From positions 1 through 64,000 of the forward strand of contig NZ_LMVM01000003.1 in the NCBI RefSeq assembly GCF_002287175.1: DNA of 64,000 nucleotides, given 5' to 3'. Under the pieces are notes generated by a model that was not told the origin of the DNA, did no database searches, and saw only the letters and a list, made by a program, of their open reading frames with translations. How positions within the stretch are numbered: the stretch's first letter is position 1; each line of letters begins with the position of its first letter. This document shows, piece by piece, positions 1-7,359 of the stretch. The DNA comes from Methanobacterium bryantii. Lineage in GTDB: Archaea > Methanobacteriota > Methanobacteria > Methanobacteriales > Methanobacteriaceae. The position numbers and the translations under genes are program-made.

Positions 1-9
1 AAGCCGTCG

Positions 10-249
10 AAAATTCGTAGAATTTTTGGGCCGCAAAATTAGAAATTTTGCAAGCTGTCAAAATCTTTGATTTTGACGCGACAAATACGAATTATTTGTC
101 CGCTGCGATTTTTACGGTCACAAAAACCTTCGAAAACTCTTCAATCTTTGATTTGACGCATCGAAAATTGTAAATTTTCGAATGCTTTGTTTTCGAGGTT
201 TCAAAAATCGAAAATTTTTGAAGACCGACAGTTTTTGTGAACATGAGCG
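10..249. repeat. Array of short AT-rich hairpins ending in CATGAGCG
   Basis: At least six different inverted repeats lie in about 210 bases. Examples are CAAAATT-aga-AATTTTG near 34-50, GTCAAAATC-ttt-GATTTTGAC at 57-77, CGAAAATT-gta-AATTTTCG near 163-181 and CAAAAAT-cgaa-ATTTTTG near 204-221. Stems are 7-9 bp and loops 3-4 nt. The array stops at CATGAGCG (242-249), a motif that recurs next to other hairpin clusters in this window. No ORF is supported. The array may begin before the window. The rest of the leader, 250-531, is AT-rich DNA in which I see only the promoter region of the ATPase gene. Confidence 0.7.
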
Positions 250-531
250 TAAATTAAATATCATTTAATCTAAAAGCAGTATTTAATAGCTTATTTTAAA
301 AAATAAAATTAATTTTTTGTTTTATATTGTTATAAATTTATATATCCTTTATTTTTATAAAAAAAGATTTAATACTAAGATTAGAGGGCATTTAATAATT
401 TTAATTCTTTTAATATTGCCATAAATTTTATTAACATATTTTTATATATTATTACATAGTGCAAAATGGAATAATTTAGTAAGTAATTAATTCCAGTTGA
501 TAAATCTCCAGTATATTTGAAGGAGGCCAAT

Positions 532-3267
532 ATGTCTAATTCACCATTGCAGCCTTCAGGCATTGAAGAGGCAGGGTATAGATTAAGTAAAGAAGAAGCT
601 GCAAGAAAGATGGGAGTTTCCCCTGAGGAAGGGCTTAGTTCTACTGAAGCCGCCAGCCGATTAAAGAGTTATGGGCCCAACATACTTGAAGAAGAAAAGG
701 AAAAACCCGCCTGGAGAAAATGGTTAGAGCAGTACAAGGCTTACATGCAGATAGTCCTCGTTATTGCAGCTATAGTAGGCCTTTTAATTGGTGAGATCAG
801 AACTTTTATACTTCTTATTCTTTTAACAGTTTTCATTGCTAATTTGGGATATCGTCAGGAGGCCAAGGCTTCAAAAAGCGTTGCTGAACTTAATAAAATG
901 ATGAAAGTTGTTTCTAAAGTGCGCAGGGATGGTTCTGTTTCCTCGATTGATGCTGATAAAATTGTACCTGGAGATATGGTGATTTTAGATGCTGGTGATC
1001 GTGTCCCTGCTGACGGCAGGGTGATGGTCTCTGCCAATCTCCAGGTGGAAGAGGCTGCCCTTACTGGAGAGAGCATGGCTGTGGATAAGAAAACTGATAT
1101 GATCACCAAAAAGGATATTCCACTTGGCGATAGGGTTAACATGGCTTTCATGAACACTAACGTGACCAGGGGACATGGGGAGGTCTTGGTTACCCAAACT
1201 GGCATGAGCTCAGAAGTGGGGCACATTGCCACCATGCTAAAAGAACATAAAGCAGGGAAAACGCCCCTCATGCAGCAGATCGACAGGGTCACATTATTTA
1301 TTATAGGAATAGCAGTGATTGCATTTATATGTATTCTAACAATTGGGCTTTCCCAGGGAGGATCCTTCACAAACCTCTTCAATATAGGCATATCCCTAGC
1401 TATAGGTTCTATTCCTGACGCACTGCCAGCTGTCGTAACCACCATATTGGCCATGGGCATGGTGGCGATGGCAAAGAAAAATGCCATCATCAAAAACCTG
1501 CCTGCAGTAGAAACGCTGGGATCCACCTCAGCAATCAATTCAGATAAGACTGGGACACTGACAATGAACCAGATGACTGTACGGGACATTTCAACAGCAC
1601 AACACCATTACACTGTCTCTGGGGAAGGTTACAGTTTTGATGGAAAAATAAAAAGAACTGAAGGGGGACCAGAAGAGAACCTTGATTATGTCCTTTTTCC
1701 ATGTGCTCTTTGCATTGACACTGATATTAAGGATGGAGAAGTTGTTGGAGACCCGACTGAAGCTGCTCTTTATGTACTTGCTGAAAAAGGAGGCCTGAAT
1801 GTCAGGGAGTTCCGGAGGAATAATCCTCGAATTGCAAGCATTCCATTTGATTCAGAATATAAATTCATGGCAACCTTCCATAAAATGAAAACACGCGAAG
1901 GTATGCCTGTAATTCGAGCATATGTTAAGGGGGCTCCTGATGTGATCATTGGGTTGTCTTCATATGGACGGATGCCTGATGGATCGGCTCATGAGCTTAG
2001 TACAGACAGCAGAAAGAAAGTTGAAGATGAAAACGAACGTATAGCAGGTGAAGGATTAAGGGTTCTTGCCCTTGCCCAGAAAGATTTTGACCCTTCATCT
2101 TTTGATCCCAATCGTGAGTTGATGCCCCTCATGCAGGGGCTCATGATGACTGCACTTATTGGGGAAGTGGATCCACCACGTGCAGAAGCAAAGGATGCAA
2201 TTATGAAGGCAAAAAGGGCAGGTGTTAGGGTCAGAATGATTACGGGGGACCATGCAGTTACAGCTGAGGCAATTGGCCGGGAACTGGGTATTGATGGAAG
2301 GACGATTACTGGTGCAGAATTTGCGGCACTAAGTGACGGGGAAGCTGAAAACCAGATCGACGAAATTGGAGTTCTTGCCAGGGTTGCGCCGGAACATAAG
2401 GTCAGGCTGGTGAAAACTCTTAAGAAGAAAGGTAACATTGTGGCAATGACTGGCGACGGTGTAAATGATGCTCCATCAATCAAGGCAGCAGATATAGGTA
2501 TTGCAATGGGTATTACAGGTACTGACGTAGCTAAGGGGGCTGCCAAGATGATCCTTGTTGATGACAACTTTAAAACCATCGTAACAGCCATAGAAGAAGG
2601 GCGGAAGATCTATGATAACCTGCAGAAGTTCCTTAGAATCCAGATCGCCAACATGTTCATGTTTATACTGGCATTTTTGGGGTCTTCAATATTTGCCATT
2701 GCAGGTACAGCTCTTTTCACTCCCGGACAGGTCTTATGGATCCATATGCTTGTTGTAGCACCAATAGGAGTAATGTTTGGACTTGATATGGCATCACCGG
2801 GTATTATGACGCGGAAACCTCGAAAACATGACGAGGAGATCATCTCAAAAGGAATGTATATTCGATTATTTATTGCAGGGGCATTCATGGCAGCGGCATC
2901 GCTCTATGTATATCATATGGGACAAATATCTTATGGTTCCATGCAGATTGGCCAGACTATGGGACTTGTATCAATATCACTGATGAATATTTTCCTTGCT
3001 TTAAATCTCCGATTTCCTAAAGATACATCATTTCAAAGCGCCACTTTTTCAAATACCCGACTCCTTTATGCGTATCTCTGGATTTTATTAGTTACAATCC
3101 TCATTACAGAATCAAGGATTTTTCATGAGCTCTTTGGCACTGTTTCACTTGATGCATACCAGTGGGGCATATGTTTCATTCCAGCAGTATTACTTTTTGT
3201 TATAGGGGAAATATTCAAGGGATATCTCCGCTACAGCAATAAAAAACATCATTTAAATCAAAAATAA
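532..3267 (+). CDS. P-type cation-transporting ATPase (P2-like)
   Basis: This is a complete 911-residue P-type ATPase that would use ATP to pump a cation across the membrane. It has an N-terminal cation-ATPase regulatory segment, the actuator TGES motif at residues 178-181, the phosphorylation site DKTGT with Asp338, and the hinge TGDGVND at 640-646. Membrane helices lie at about 65-115, 245-315 and 700-900. The M4 motif IPDALP resembles the IPEGLP of calcium pumps, but the M6 segment WIHMLVVAPIG lacks the N-x-x-T-D of SERCA-type enzymes, so the ion is uncertain. The start is the ATG at 532 because AAGGAGG lies at 520-526; an upstream in-frame codon at 517 precedes that site. The gene looks less AT-rich than its neighbours, possibly from transfer. 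Confidence 0.92.
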   Translation: MSNSPLQPSGIEEAGYRLSKEEAARKMGVSPEEGLSSTEAASRLKSYGPNILEEEKEKPAWRKWLEQYKAYMQIVLVIAAIVGLLIGEIRTFILLILLTVFIANLGYRQEAKASKSVAELNKMMKVVSKVRRDGSVSSIDADKIVPGDMVILDAGDRVPADGRVMVSANLQVEEAALTGESMAVDKKTDMITKKDIPLGDRVNMAFMNTNVTRGHGEVLVTQTGMSSEVGHIATMLKEHKAGKTPLMQQIDRVTLFIIGIAVIAFICILTIGLSQGGSFTNLFNIGISLAIGSIPDALPAVVTTILAMGMVAMAKKNAIIKNLPAVETLGSTSAINSDKTGTLTMNQMTVRDISTAQHHYTVSGEGYSFDGKIKRTEGGPEENLDYVLFPCALCIDTDIKDGEVVGDPTEAALYVLAEKGGLNVREFRRNNPRIASIPFDSEYKFMATFHKMKTREGMPVIRAYVKGAPDVIIGLSSYGRMPDGSAHELSTDSRKKVEDENERIAGEGLRVLALAQKDFDPSSFDPNRELMPLMQGLMMTALIGEVDPPRAEAKDAIMKAKRAGVRVRMITGDHAVTAEAIGRELGIDGRTITGAEFAALSDGEAENQIDEIGVLARVAPEHKVRLVKTLKKKGNIVAMTGDGVNDAPSIKAADIGIAMGITGTDVAKGAAKMILVDDNFKTIVTAIEEGRKIYDNLQKFLRIQIANMFMFILAFLGSSIFAIAGTALFTPGQVLWIHMLVVAPIGVMFGLDMASPGIMTRKPRKHDEEIISKGMYIRLFIAGAFMAAASLYVYHMGQISYGSMQIGQTMGLVSISLMNIFLALNLRFPKDTSFQSATFSNTRLLYAYLWILLVTILITESRIFHELFGTVSLDAYQWGICFIPAVLLFVIGEIFKGYLRYSNKKHHLNQK

Positions 3268-3334
3268 ATATTTAATAAGTTTATAAGCTTAATTAGAAGT
3301 TATTGTATCTTTACTAGAGAAAGGAGGTATTATT

Positions 3335-3676
3335 TTGAGTGAAAAACCAGTTGATGAAAAGAGACAGAAATGGATTACAAGACTTTCTATTCTTGTGGCA
3401 ATATGGGGAATTTTGAGCCTTGAATTTTCATCCACTGTATTTGGAGTAATATTCATTCTTTTTGCAGTATTGATTTATCTATCTAAAAGTTTCATGGTTA
3501 TATATATGCTTGGGGCTATTTTATGGATTTTAGGGGCGATACAGTTATTGAATGCAGCAGGTTTTAATACAGGATTTACAGTAAGTGCAGCTTACGGGAT
3601 TGAACTGGTTATAGTTGCAGTTGCTAACTTTGTAATCGGAGGATTGATTATTTATAGAACAAAGAAACTGGAATAG
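3335..3676 (+). CDS. Small membrane protein, hypothetical
   Basis: The 113-residue product has a charged N-terminus (about 14 residues) followed by four hydrophobic segments at roughly 15-30, 32-50, 53-72 and 82-106, and a basic tail ending in RTKKLE. The start is TTG at 3335, set by AAGGAGG at 3321-3327. It lies 67 bases behind the P-type ATPase on the same strand and could be cotranscribed. I do not recognise the family; an accessory membrane role for the pump is only a guess from position. Confidence 0.7.
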   Translation: MSEKPVDEKRQKWITRLSILVAIWGILSLEFSSTVFGVIFILFAVLIYLSKSFMVIYMLGAILWILGAIQLLNAAGFNTGFTVSAAYGIELVIVAVANFVIGGLIIYRTKKLE

Positions 3677-3775
3677 ATTTATATTTAGAAAATTATCATG
3701 TTCCTTGATCCCAGTACTTTTAGATCTTAGTTTATCATTTCAGGAGAAAAAATAGATTAATTTAAAAAAATAAAA

Positions 3776-4969
3776 TTATTTATTGATTATATGCTTGGCG
3801 AGCCTTTTTGAAAGTGCAAGAATAGTAACAACCGGTGGTGCTCCAGGAGCTTCAGGTAAAACACTCGCATCTGCAACATAAAGGCCTTCTATTTCAGTCT
3901 GCAAATTAGTGTCAACAACATCACCTATTGCAGCAGTTCCACCGGGGTGTGCTCCTCTTGCATAAGTTGATACAAGTGTTTCTGGAATTACACCTGTTTC
4001 AGTTAATATTGCACCGGCAATAGCGGTTCCACGTGCTAAAAGAGCAATATCTTCTGCAGTGTTGAATTTAATTACATCATCCTGTGTAACTTTACCTGAA
4101 GGTTCGTCTTTTATTTTAATCATAAGCCCCAGAACATCTTTTTTACGAGCATTATACTTTTTGAGTTTATTTACTAAAATTTCTGAAAAATGAGGGGCCA
4201 AAACTATATCATCTAATTTTATAAGGGTATTCATGGACACTTCCTTGTTGTACTTTATATTTTTAAGCATTCCTCCAACTGTAACAAATGTATCAACAAA
4301 AAGGTTGTTACCTGCATCTATCCCTATCTTCTGCAGTAATCGAGGTGTTTGTATTGCACCAGCTGATAAAATTACAATATCAGCTTCAAATATATTATCC
4401 TCACTTTTTACGCCCTTTACTTTTCTATCAGAAATAATAATATCAGTAACAGGAGTGTTTTCTACAATTTTTGCGCCATATTCTTCAGCTTCTTCGATAA
4501 ATTTAATGCTGGTCCATTTTGCATCTCTTGGACAGCCGAAGGCACATTTACCGCAGGGTTTACATAAATCAGGGTATATGAACTTGGGCATTTTTTGAAT
4601 TTCCAGACCTAAAGATCTGGCAGCGTCCATTATTTTCTGGGTTCCTTCTCCAAAATGTGAGTCTGGAAGAGTATTTATGTGCAGTTCTTCTTCTATTTCT
4701 TCAAATTCACTGCTTAAATTAATTCCTAATTTTTTGAAAGACTCTTCACATGTTCTTACCGCATTTCCTGCTGTTACAAGGGTAGTACCTCCTAAACAGA
4801 CAGTACTTGACACTTCGGTCCCCACATTCAATATATCATAATGTTTATATGCATTTTTAGTGATAGTAGATGGTCCTTTTTCAATTACAGTGACTGAAAT
4901 GCCTGCTTTAGCAAGTTCTTTTGCAATGATCCCCCCACCTGCACCTGATCCTACAACTATAGCTTTCAT
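3776..4969 (-). CDS. GMC-type FAD-dependent oxidoreductase with ferredoxin-like Cys motif
   Basis: The 397-residue protein opens with a dinucleotide-binding fold (GSGAGGG at 7-13, followed by the acidic end of strand 2 at Glu30). It closes with a GMC C-terminal signature containing HPGGTAAIG and a YVADASVLP-type segment. Between them residues 136-146 read CKPCGKCAFGC, giving Cys136, 139, 142 and 146 in CX2CX2CX3C spacing and followed by Pro, as in a 4Fe-4S ferredoxin loop. Long-chain alcohol oxidases of the GMC family have a related Cys-rich stretch. The family oxidises alcohols or polyols using FAD; the substrate here is unknown. At 397 residues it is shorter than typical GMC enzymes (500 or more). 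No partner gene is adjacent. Confidence 0.82.
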   Translation of the reverse strand: MKAIVVGSGAGGGIIAKELAKAGISVTVIEKGPSTITKNAYKHYDILNVGTEVSSTVCLGGTTLVTAGNAVRTCEESFKKLGINLSSEFEEIEEELHINTLPDSHFGEGTQKIMDAARSLGLEIQKMPKFIYPDLCKPCGKCAFGCPRDAKWTSIKFIEEAEEYGAKIVENTPVTDIIISDRKVKGVKSEDNIFEADIVILSAGAIQTPRLLQKIGIDAGNNLFVDTFVTVGGMLKNIKYNKEVSMNTLIKLDDIVLAPHFSEILVNKLKKYNARKKDVLGLMIKIKDEPSGKVTQDDVIKFNTAEDIALLARGTAIAGAILTETGVIPETLVSTYARGAHPGGTAAIGDVVDTNLQTEIEGLYVADASVLPEAPGAPPVVTILALSKRLAKHIINK

Positions 4970-5024
4970 TTTATTGGCCTATGATATGGATTGTATATAA
5001 TATTGTATATTCAATAAAAATAGT

Positions 5025-5588
5025 TTATTTCTTTTTTAAACTTCTTCTGGGTTTATTATTAAAACTTTTTTGGTGTTTGTTTCTATTTAATGTCTTTCCT
5101 GATCCATTACTAAATCTTTTTGGGCGTTTATTTCTATTTAAAATTAATTTTAAATACTTGTTAAAGCTTCTTTGAGGCTTATCCCTCTTTTTGTATTTTT
5201 CGGTTTCACTTTTCTTTGTAAATATTTTTTGTACTATTGCCCCTCCGATTGCTCCAAGCCCCGTACAAGTTACAATTAAAACAAAAAATCCGATTAGTAA
5301 AGTATATAATCCCCATAATTCTAGTTTAATCATTTTGGAACTGGATAATGTTGGAAGATCAGGAAGTACAGGTGAAACAAAAAAGCCGCATATAAAGACG
5401 ATAAGGCCAATTGTGCCTCCAGCAATTGCACCTATTAGATAACCTCTTTGATTATTTACAGTGAGATAATTTGCAATAAAACCAATTATAACAATGGCAA
5501 ATAGGCCTTTAATTCCAAGTAAGGGTAAAATAATAAGACCAACCATTATACTTATGATTATTGCAGCTCCCCTACCAAATCCTGCCAT
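5025..5588 (-). CDS. Membrane protein with long basic tail (DUF5518-like)
   Basis: The 187-residue protein has four hydrophobic segments in the first 125 residues (about 8-25, 27-45, 50-70 and 93-120) and then a 60-residue, strongly Lys/Arg/Asn-rich tail. Within the tail a short unit recurs: NRNKRPKRFSN, then NRNKHQKSFNN. The membrane part, with a repeated glycine-rich GAIAGG pattern, resembles DUF5518-type proteins common in methanobacteria; that is a family impression, not a search. The basic tail could sit in the cytoplasm and touch nucleic acid or lipid headgroups (inference). Upstream lies GGAAG as a possible ribosome site. Confidence 0.62.
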   Translation of the reverse strand: MAGFGRGAAIIISIMVGLIILPLLGIKGLFAIVIIGFIANYLTVNNQRGYLIGAIAGGTIGLIVFICGFFVSPVLPDLPTLSSSKMIKLELWGLYTLLIGFFVLIVTCTGLGAIGGAIVQKIFTKKSETEKYKKRDKPQRSFNKYLKLILNRNKRPKRFSNGSGKTLNRNKHQKSFNNKPRRSLKKK

Positions 5589-5773
5589 ATTTTTTACTTC
5601 CAGAAATTTAACCTAACATACCTTTATCCATGAGCTTATTTATATCTATTTCGGAATATATTGAATTTTAGAAAATTTCTTGTATAAAACAGGCTATAAA
5701 TTAATTAGGGGCATAATAGAATAGCAATAAATAATAATTTTAATTATTTTAAAAATAGGATAGATATGCAAAA

Positions 5774-5850
5774 GTATATAAGTCATTATGTATGTACTTA
5801 AATTGACCATATGTACTCTGGACACTTGCGCATACAGTGTCCAGGATCTT
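5774..5850 (+). ncRNA. Candidate small hairpin RNA, copy 1, with its own TATA box
   Basis: A TATA box (TATATAAG, about 5775-5782) preceded by GATATGCAAA is followed about 37 bases later by a 9-bp perfect stem, CTGGACACT (5817-5825) with AGTGTCCAG (5836-5844), around a loop of about ten bases. A second copy with the same order of promoter words and hairpin lies at 6131-6223. No ORF covers either copy. Conservation of TATA box, a GACCATA/GGACCATA word and stem while spacers diverge suggests a transcribed structured RNA. A protein-binding inverted repeat is the alternative. Confidence 0.45.
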
Positions 5851-6130
5851 AAAATTGAGAAAAGTTGTTATTTTTAAAATATATGGGTAAATTATCGTTT
5901 ATAGAAATAAAATCAGCATTTTCTTTATTTTTAAATAAATTGTATAAAGAATATGGGTCTTTATTTTAGTATATGGATTTAATAAAAATTAATTAATTGA
6001 ATTAATTTCAAGTATTTTATATATGTGGGTTTAAAATGTAAAAATTTCGTCTATAGAGACTTCATCAAAGTCCCTATCAATTAACAGATTTCTAGCAGCA
6101 TAAATTATGATATATATTAAATGGTTACTC

Positions 6131-6223
6131 GATATGCAAATATATATAAATCATTAGGGAATATTTTTATATGGACCATAAAAAGTCTCCCTGGACACTT
6201 GCCCCTAAAAGTGTCCAGGACAT
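6131..6223 (+). ncRNA. Candidate small hairpin RNA, copy 2
   Basis: This is a paralogue of the element at 5774-5850. GATATGCAAA and TATATATAAATCATTA give a promoter. A GGACCATA word follows, then a 10-bp perfect stem CTGGACACTT / AAGTGTCCAG (6191-6220) with a loop of eight bases. The stem sequence matches copy 1 while the loop differs (gcccctaa instead of tgcgcatac). Both copies lie upstream of the iron-regulator/feoB operon, so an iron-related role is possible but not shown. The rest of 5589-6550 holds no ORF; a looser inverted repeat CCCATG/CATGGG spans about 6478-6511. Confidence 0.45.
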
Positions 6224-6550
6224 TAACTTAAAAATAAAGTAAAATATTGTTAATTTGGTCGTTAACATTTTATTCCTGAATTCATTATGAGTTCAGGATT
6301 AATATTACTTATCAAATTAATTCTAAAATAATTCAAGTCTTAATTTTAAATTCTATTTATATATAGGGCATGCATGTTGGATTTAAATATTATCATCGTT
6401 CATGTCTATGACATGCGCATGAAATACTTCCTGTTGCAATTTTAATATAAAAATTAAAAATGCGTAGTTTAGATATTCCCATGAAAATATTACATCACTT
6501 CAGGGACATGGGTGTATTTTTTATGCTTATTTATAAAGTAATATTTTAAT

Positions 6551-6568
6551 TTTTAGGCATACCCAAAA
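6551..6568. promoter_or_regulatory. Imperfect palindrome upstream of the dtxR-feoB TATA box
   Basis: TTTTAGG (6551-6557) and CCCAAAA (6562-6568) form an imperfect inverted repeat just before the TATA box at 6571-6578. It resembles half of the better palindrome over the start codon of the downstream regulator gene and could be a second regulator site. Confidence 0.35.
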
Positions 6569-6585
6569 CTTTATATAGTTTTTCC

Positions 6586-6601
6586 AATAACTATAGTTAT
6601 T
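6586..6601. promoter_or_regulatory. Perfect 16-bp palindrome at the predicted transcription start
   Basis: AATAACTATAGTTATT is a perfect palindrome about 12-25 bases after the TATA box (6571-6578), where transcription of the dtxR-feoB operon should begin. A bound protein here would block initiation. It differs in sequence from the TTTAGGT..ACCTAAA site that follows. Confidence 0.45.
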
Positions 6602-6606
6602 AATGT

Positions 6607-6622
6607 TTTAGGTGGACCTAAA
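6607..6622. promoter_or_regulatory. DtxR/MDR1-like operator overlapping the start codon
   Basis: TTTAGGT (6607-6613), GG, ACCTAAA (6616-6622) is a perfect 7-2-7 inverted repeat. It fits the TTAGGT-N2-ACCTAA type of site known for archaeal and bacterial DtxR-family regulators. It covers the ribosome binding site (GGTGG) and the first base of the ATG of the DtxR-family gene, suggesting iron-dependent autoregulation of the operon. Confidence 0.6.
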
Positions 6623-7359
6623 TGCCAAAGAATACAACAATTAGCGGAAATGTAGAGGAATATCTTGAACTATTATACAAGCTTGGCCCAAACGGAGAAA
6701 GGGTTTCAACATCAATGATTTCAGAAAATCTAAAAATTGCACCAGCAAGTGCTACCCAAATGCTTAAAAAACTAGCAGTTAAAGGCTACGTAGAATACTC
6801 TCCATATAAAGGAGTGGTATTGACAGAGGAAGGCCTTAAAATTGCAAAAAAAATTACCAGAAAGCATAGATTACTTGAACGATTTTTATGTGACATCTTA
6901 AAGATCAAAAGTGATAAGATTCATGACCAGGCATGTGAAATGGAACATGTACTCTCTGACGATGCAGAAAGAGCACTTTGCCATCTTTTAGAACAGCCTA
7001 ATAAATGTCCTGGTGACAGCGTTATTCCAGAATGTGATTTAAAATTTACAACCTGTGAAGAATGCAAAGAAAGGAAAGAAGTAGATGTAGAAGAAGTTGG
7101 AAAGAGGAATGAAAACCTAATCTCAATACTTGACCTTAACGAAGACAAAAAAGGTAGAGTAAGTTTTATAAGGGGAGATCACAAGGTAATTCGAAGGCTT
7201 CTAGATATGGGAATTACCATCGGCGCAATTATAAGTGTAATCAAAGTTGCCCCACTCGGAGGCCCTGTTGAAGTTGCAGTTAGAGGATCAAAACTTGCCC
7301 TTGGTCGAGATATAGCTTCAAACGTTTTTATTGAAGCTTGTGATGAGATGGGGTGCTGA
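6622..7359 (+). CDS. DtxR-family metal-dependent regulator with FeoA domain
   Basis: The 245-residue protein has an N-terminal winged helix (about 1-65, SATQMLKKLAVKGYVEY), a metal-binding/dimerisation domain (about 66-130, with HRLLERFL and the ligand-like segment CEMEHVLSDD), a Cys-rich linker (PNKCPGD...CEECKE) and a C-terminal FeoA/SH3-like domain (about 165-240). Proteins of this build sense Fe2+ or Mn2+ and repress iron uptake genes. It directly precedes feoB, with the feoB start overlapping or abutting its stop. Palindromes lie at the promoter and over the start codon. The extra CX2C-containing linker is also seen in methanogen members, as I recall. Confidence 0.88.
   Translation: MPKNTTISGNVEEYLELLYKLGPNGERVSTSMISENLKIAPASATQMLKKLAVKGYVEYSPYKGVVLTEEGLKIAKKITRKHRLLERFLCDILKIKSDKIHDQACEMEHVLSDDAERALCHLLEQPNKCPGDSVIPECDLKFTTCEECKERKEVDVEEVGKRNENLISILDLNEDKKGRVSFIRGDHKVIRRLLDMGITIGAIISVIKVAPLGGPVEVAVRGSKLALGRDIASNVFIEACDEMGC

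Noticed and set aside
54..224. Possible CRISPR array at the left-end hairpins
   Set aside because: The repeats differ in sequence and have no regular spacers; no cas genes are nearby.
381..563. Minus-strand 60-codon ORF before the P-type ATPase
   Set aside because: AT-rich, overlaps the ATPase start region on the other strand, no ribosome site.
855..1589. Long minus-strand ORFs inside the P-type ATPase (855-1589 and 1989-2591)
   Set aside because: Antisense frames of a strongly conserved gene with Ser-rich, low-quality translations; shadows of codon use.
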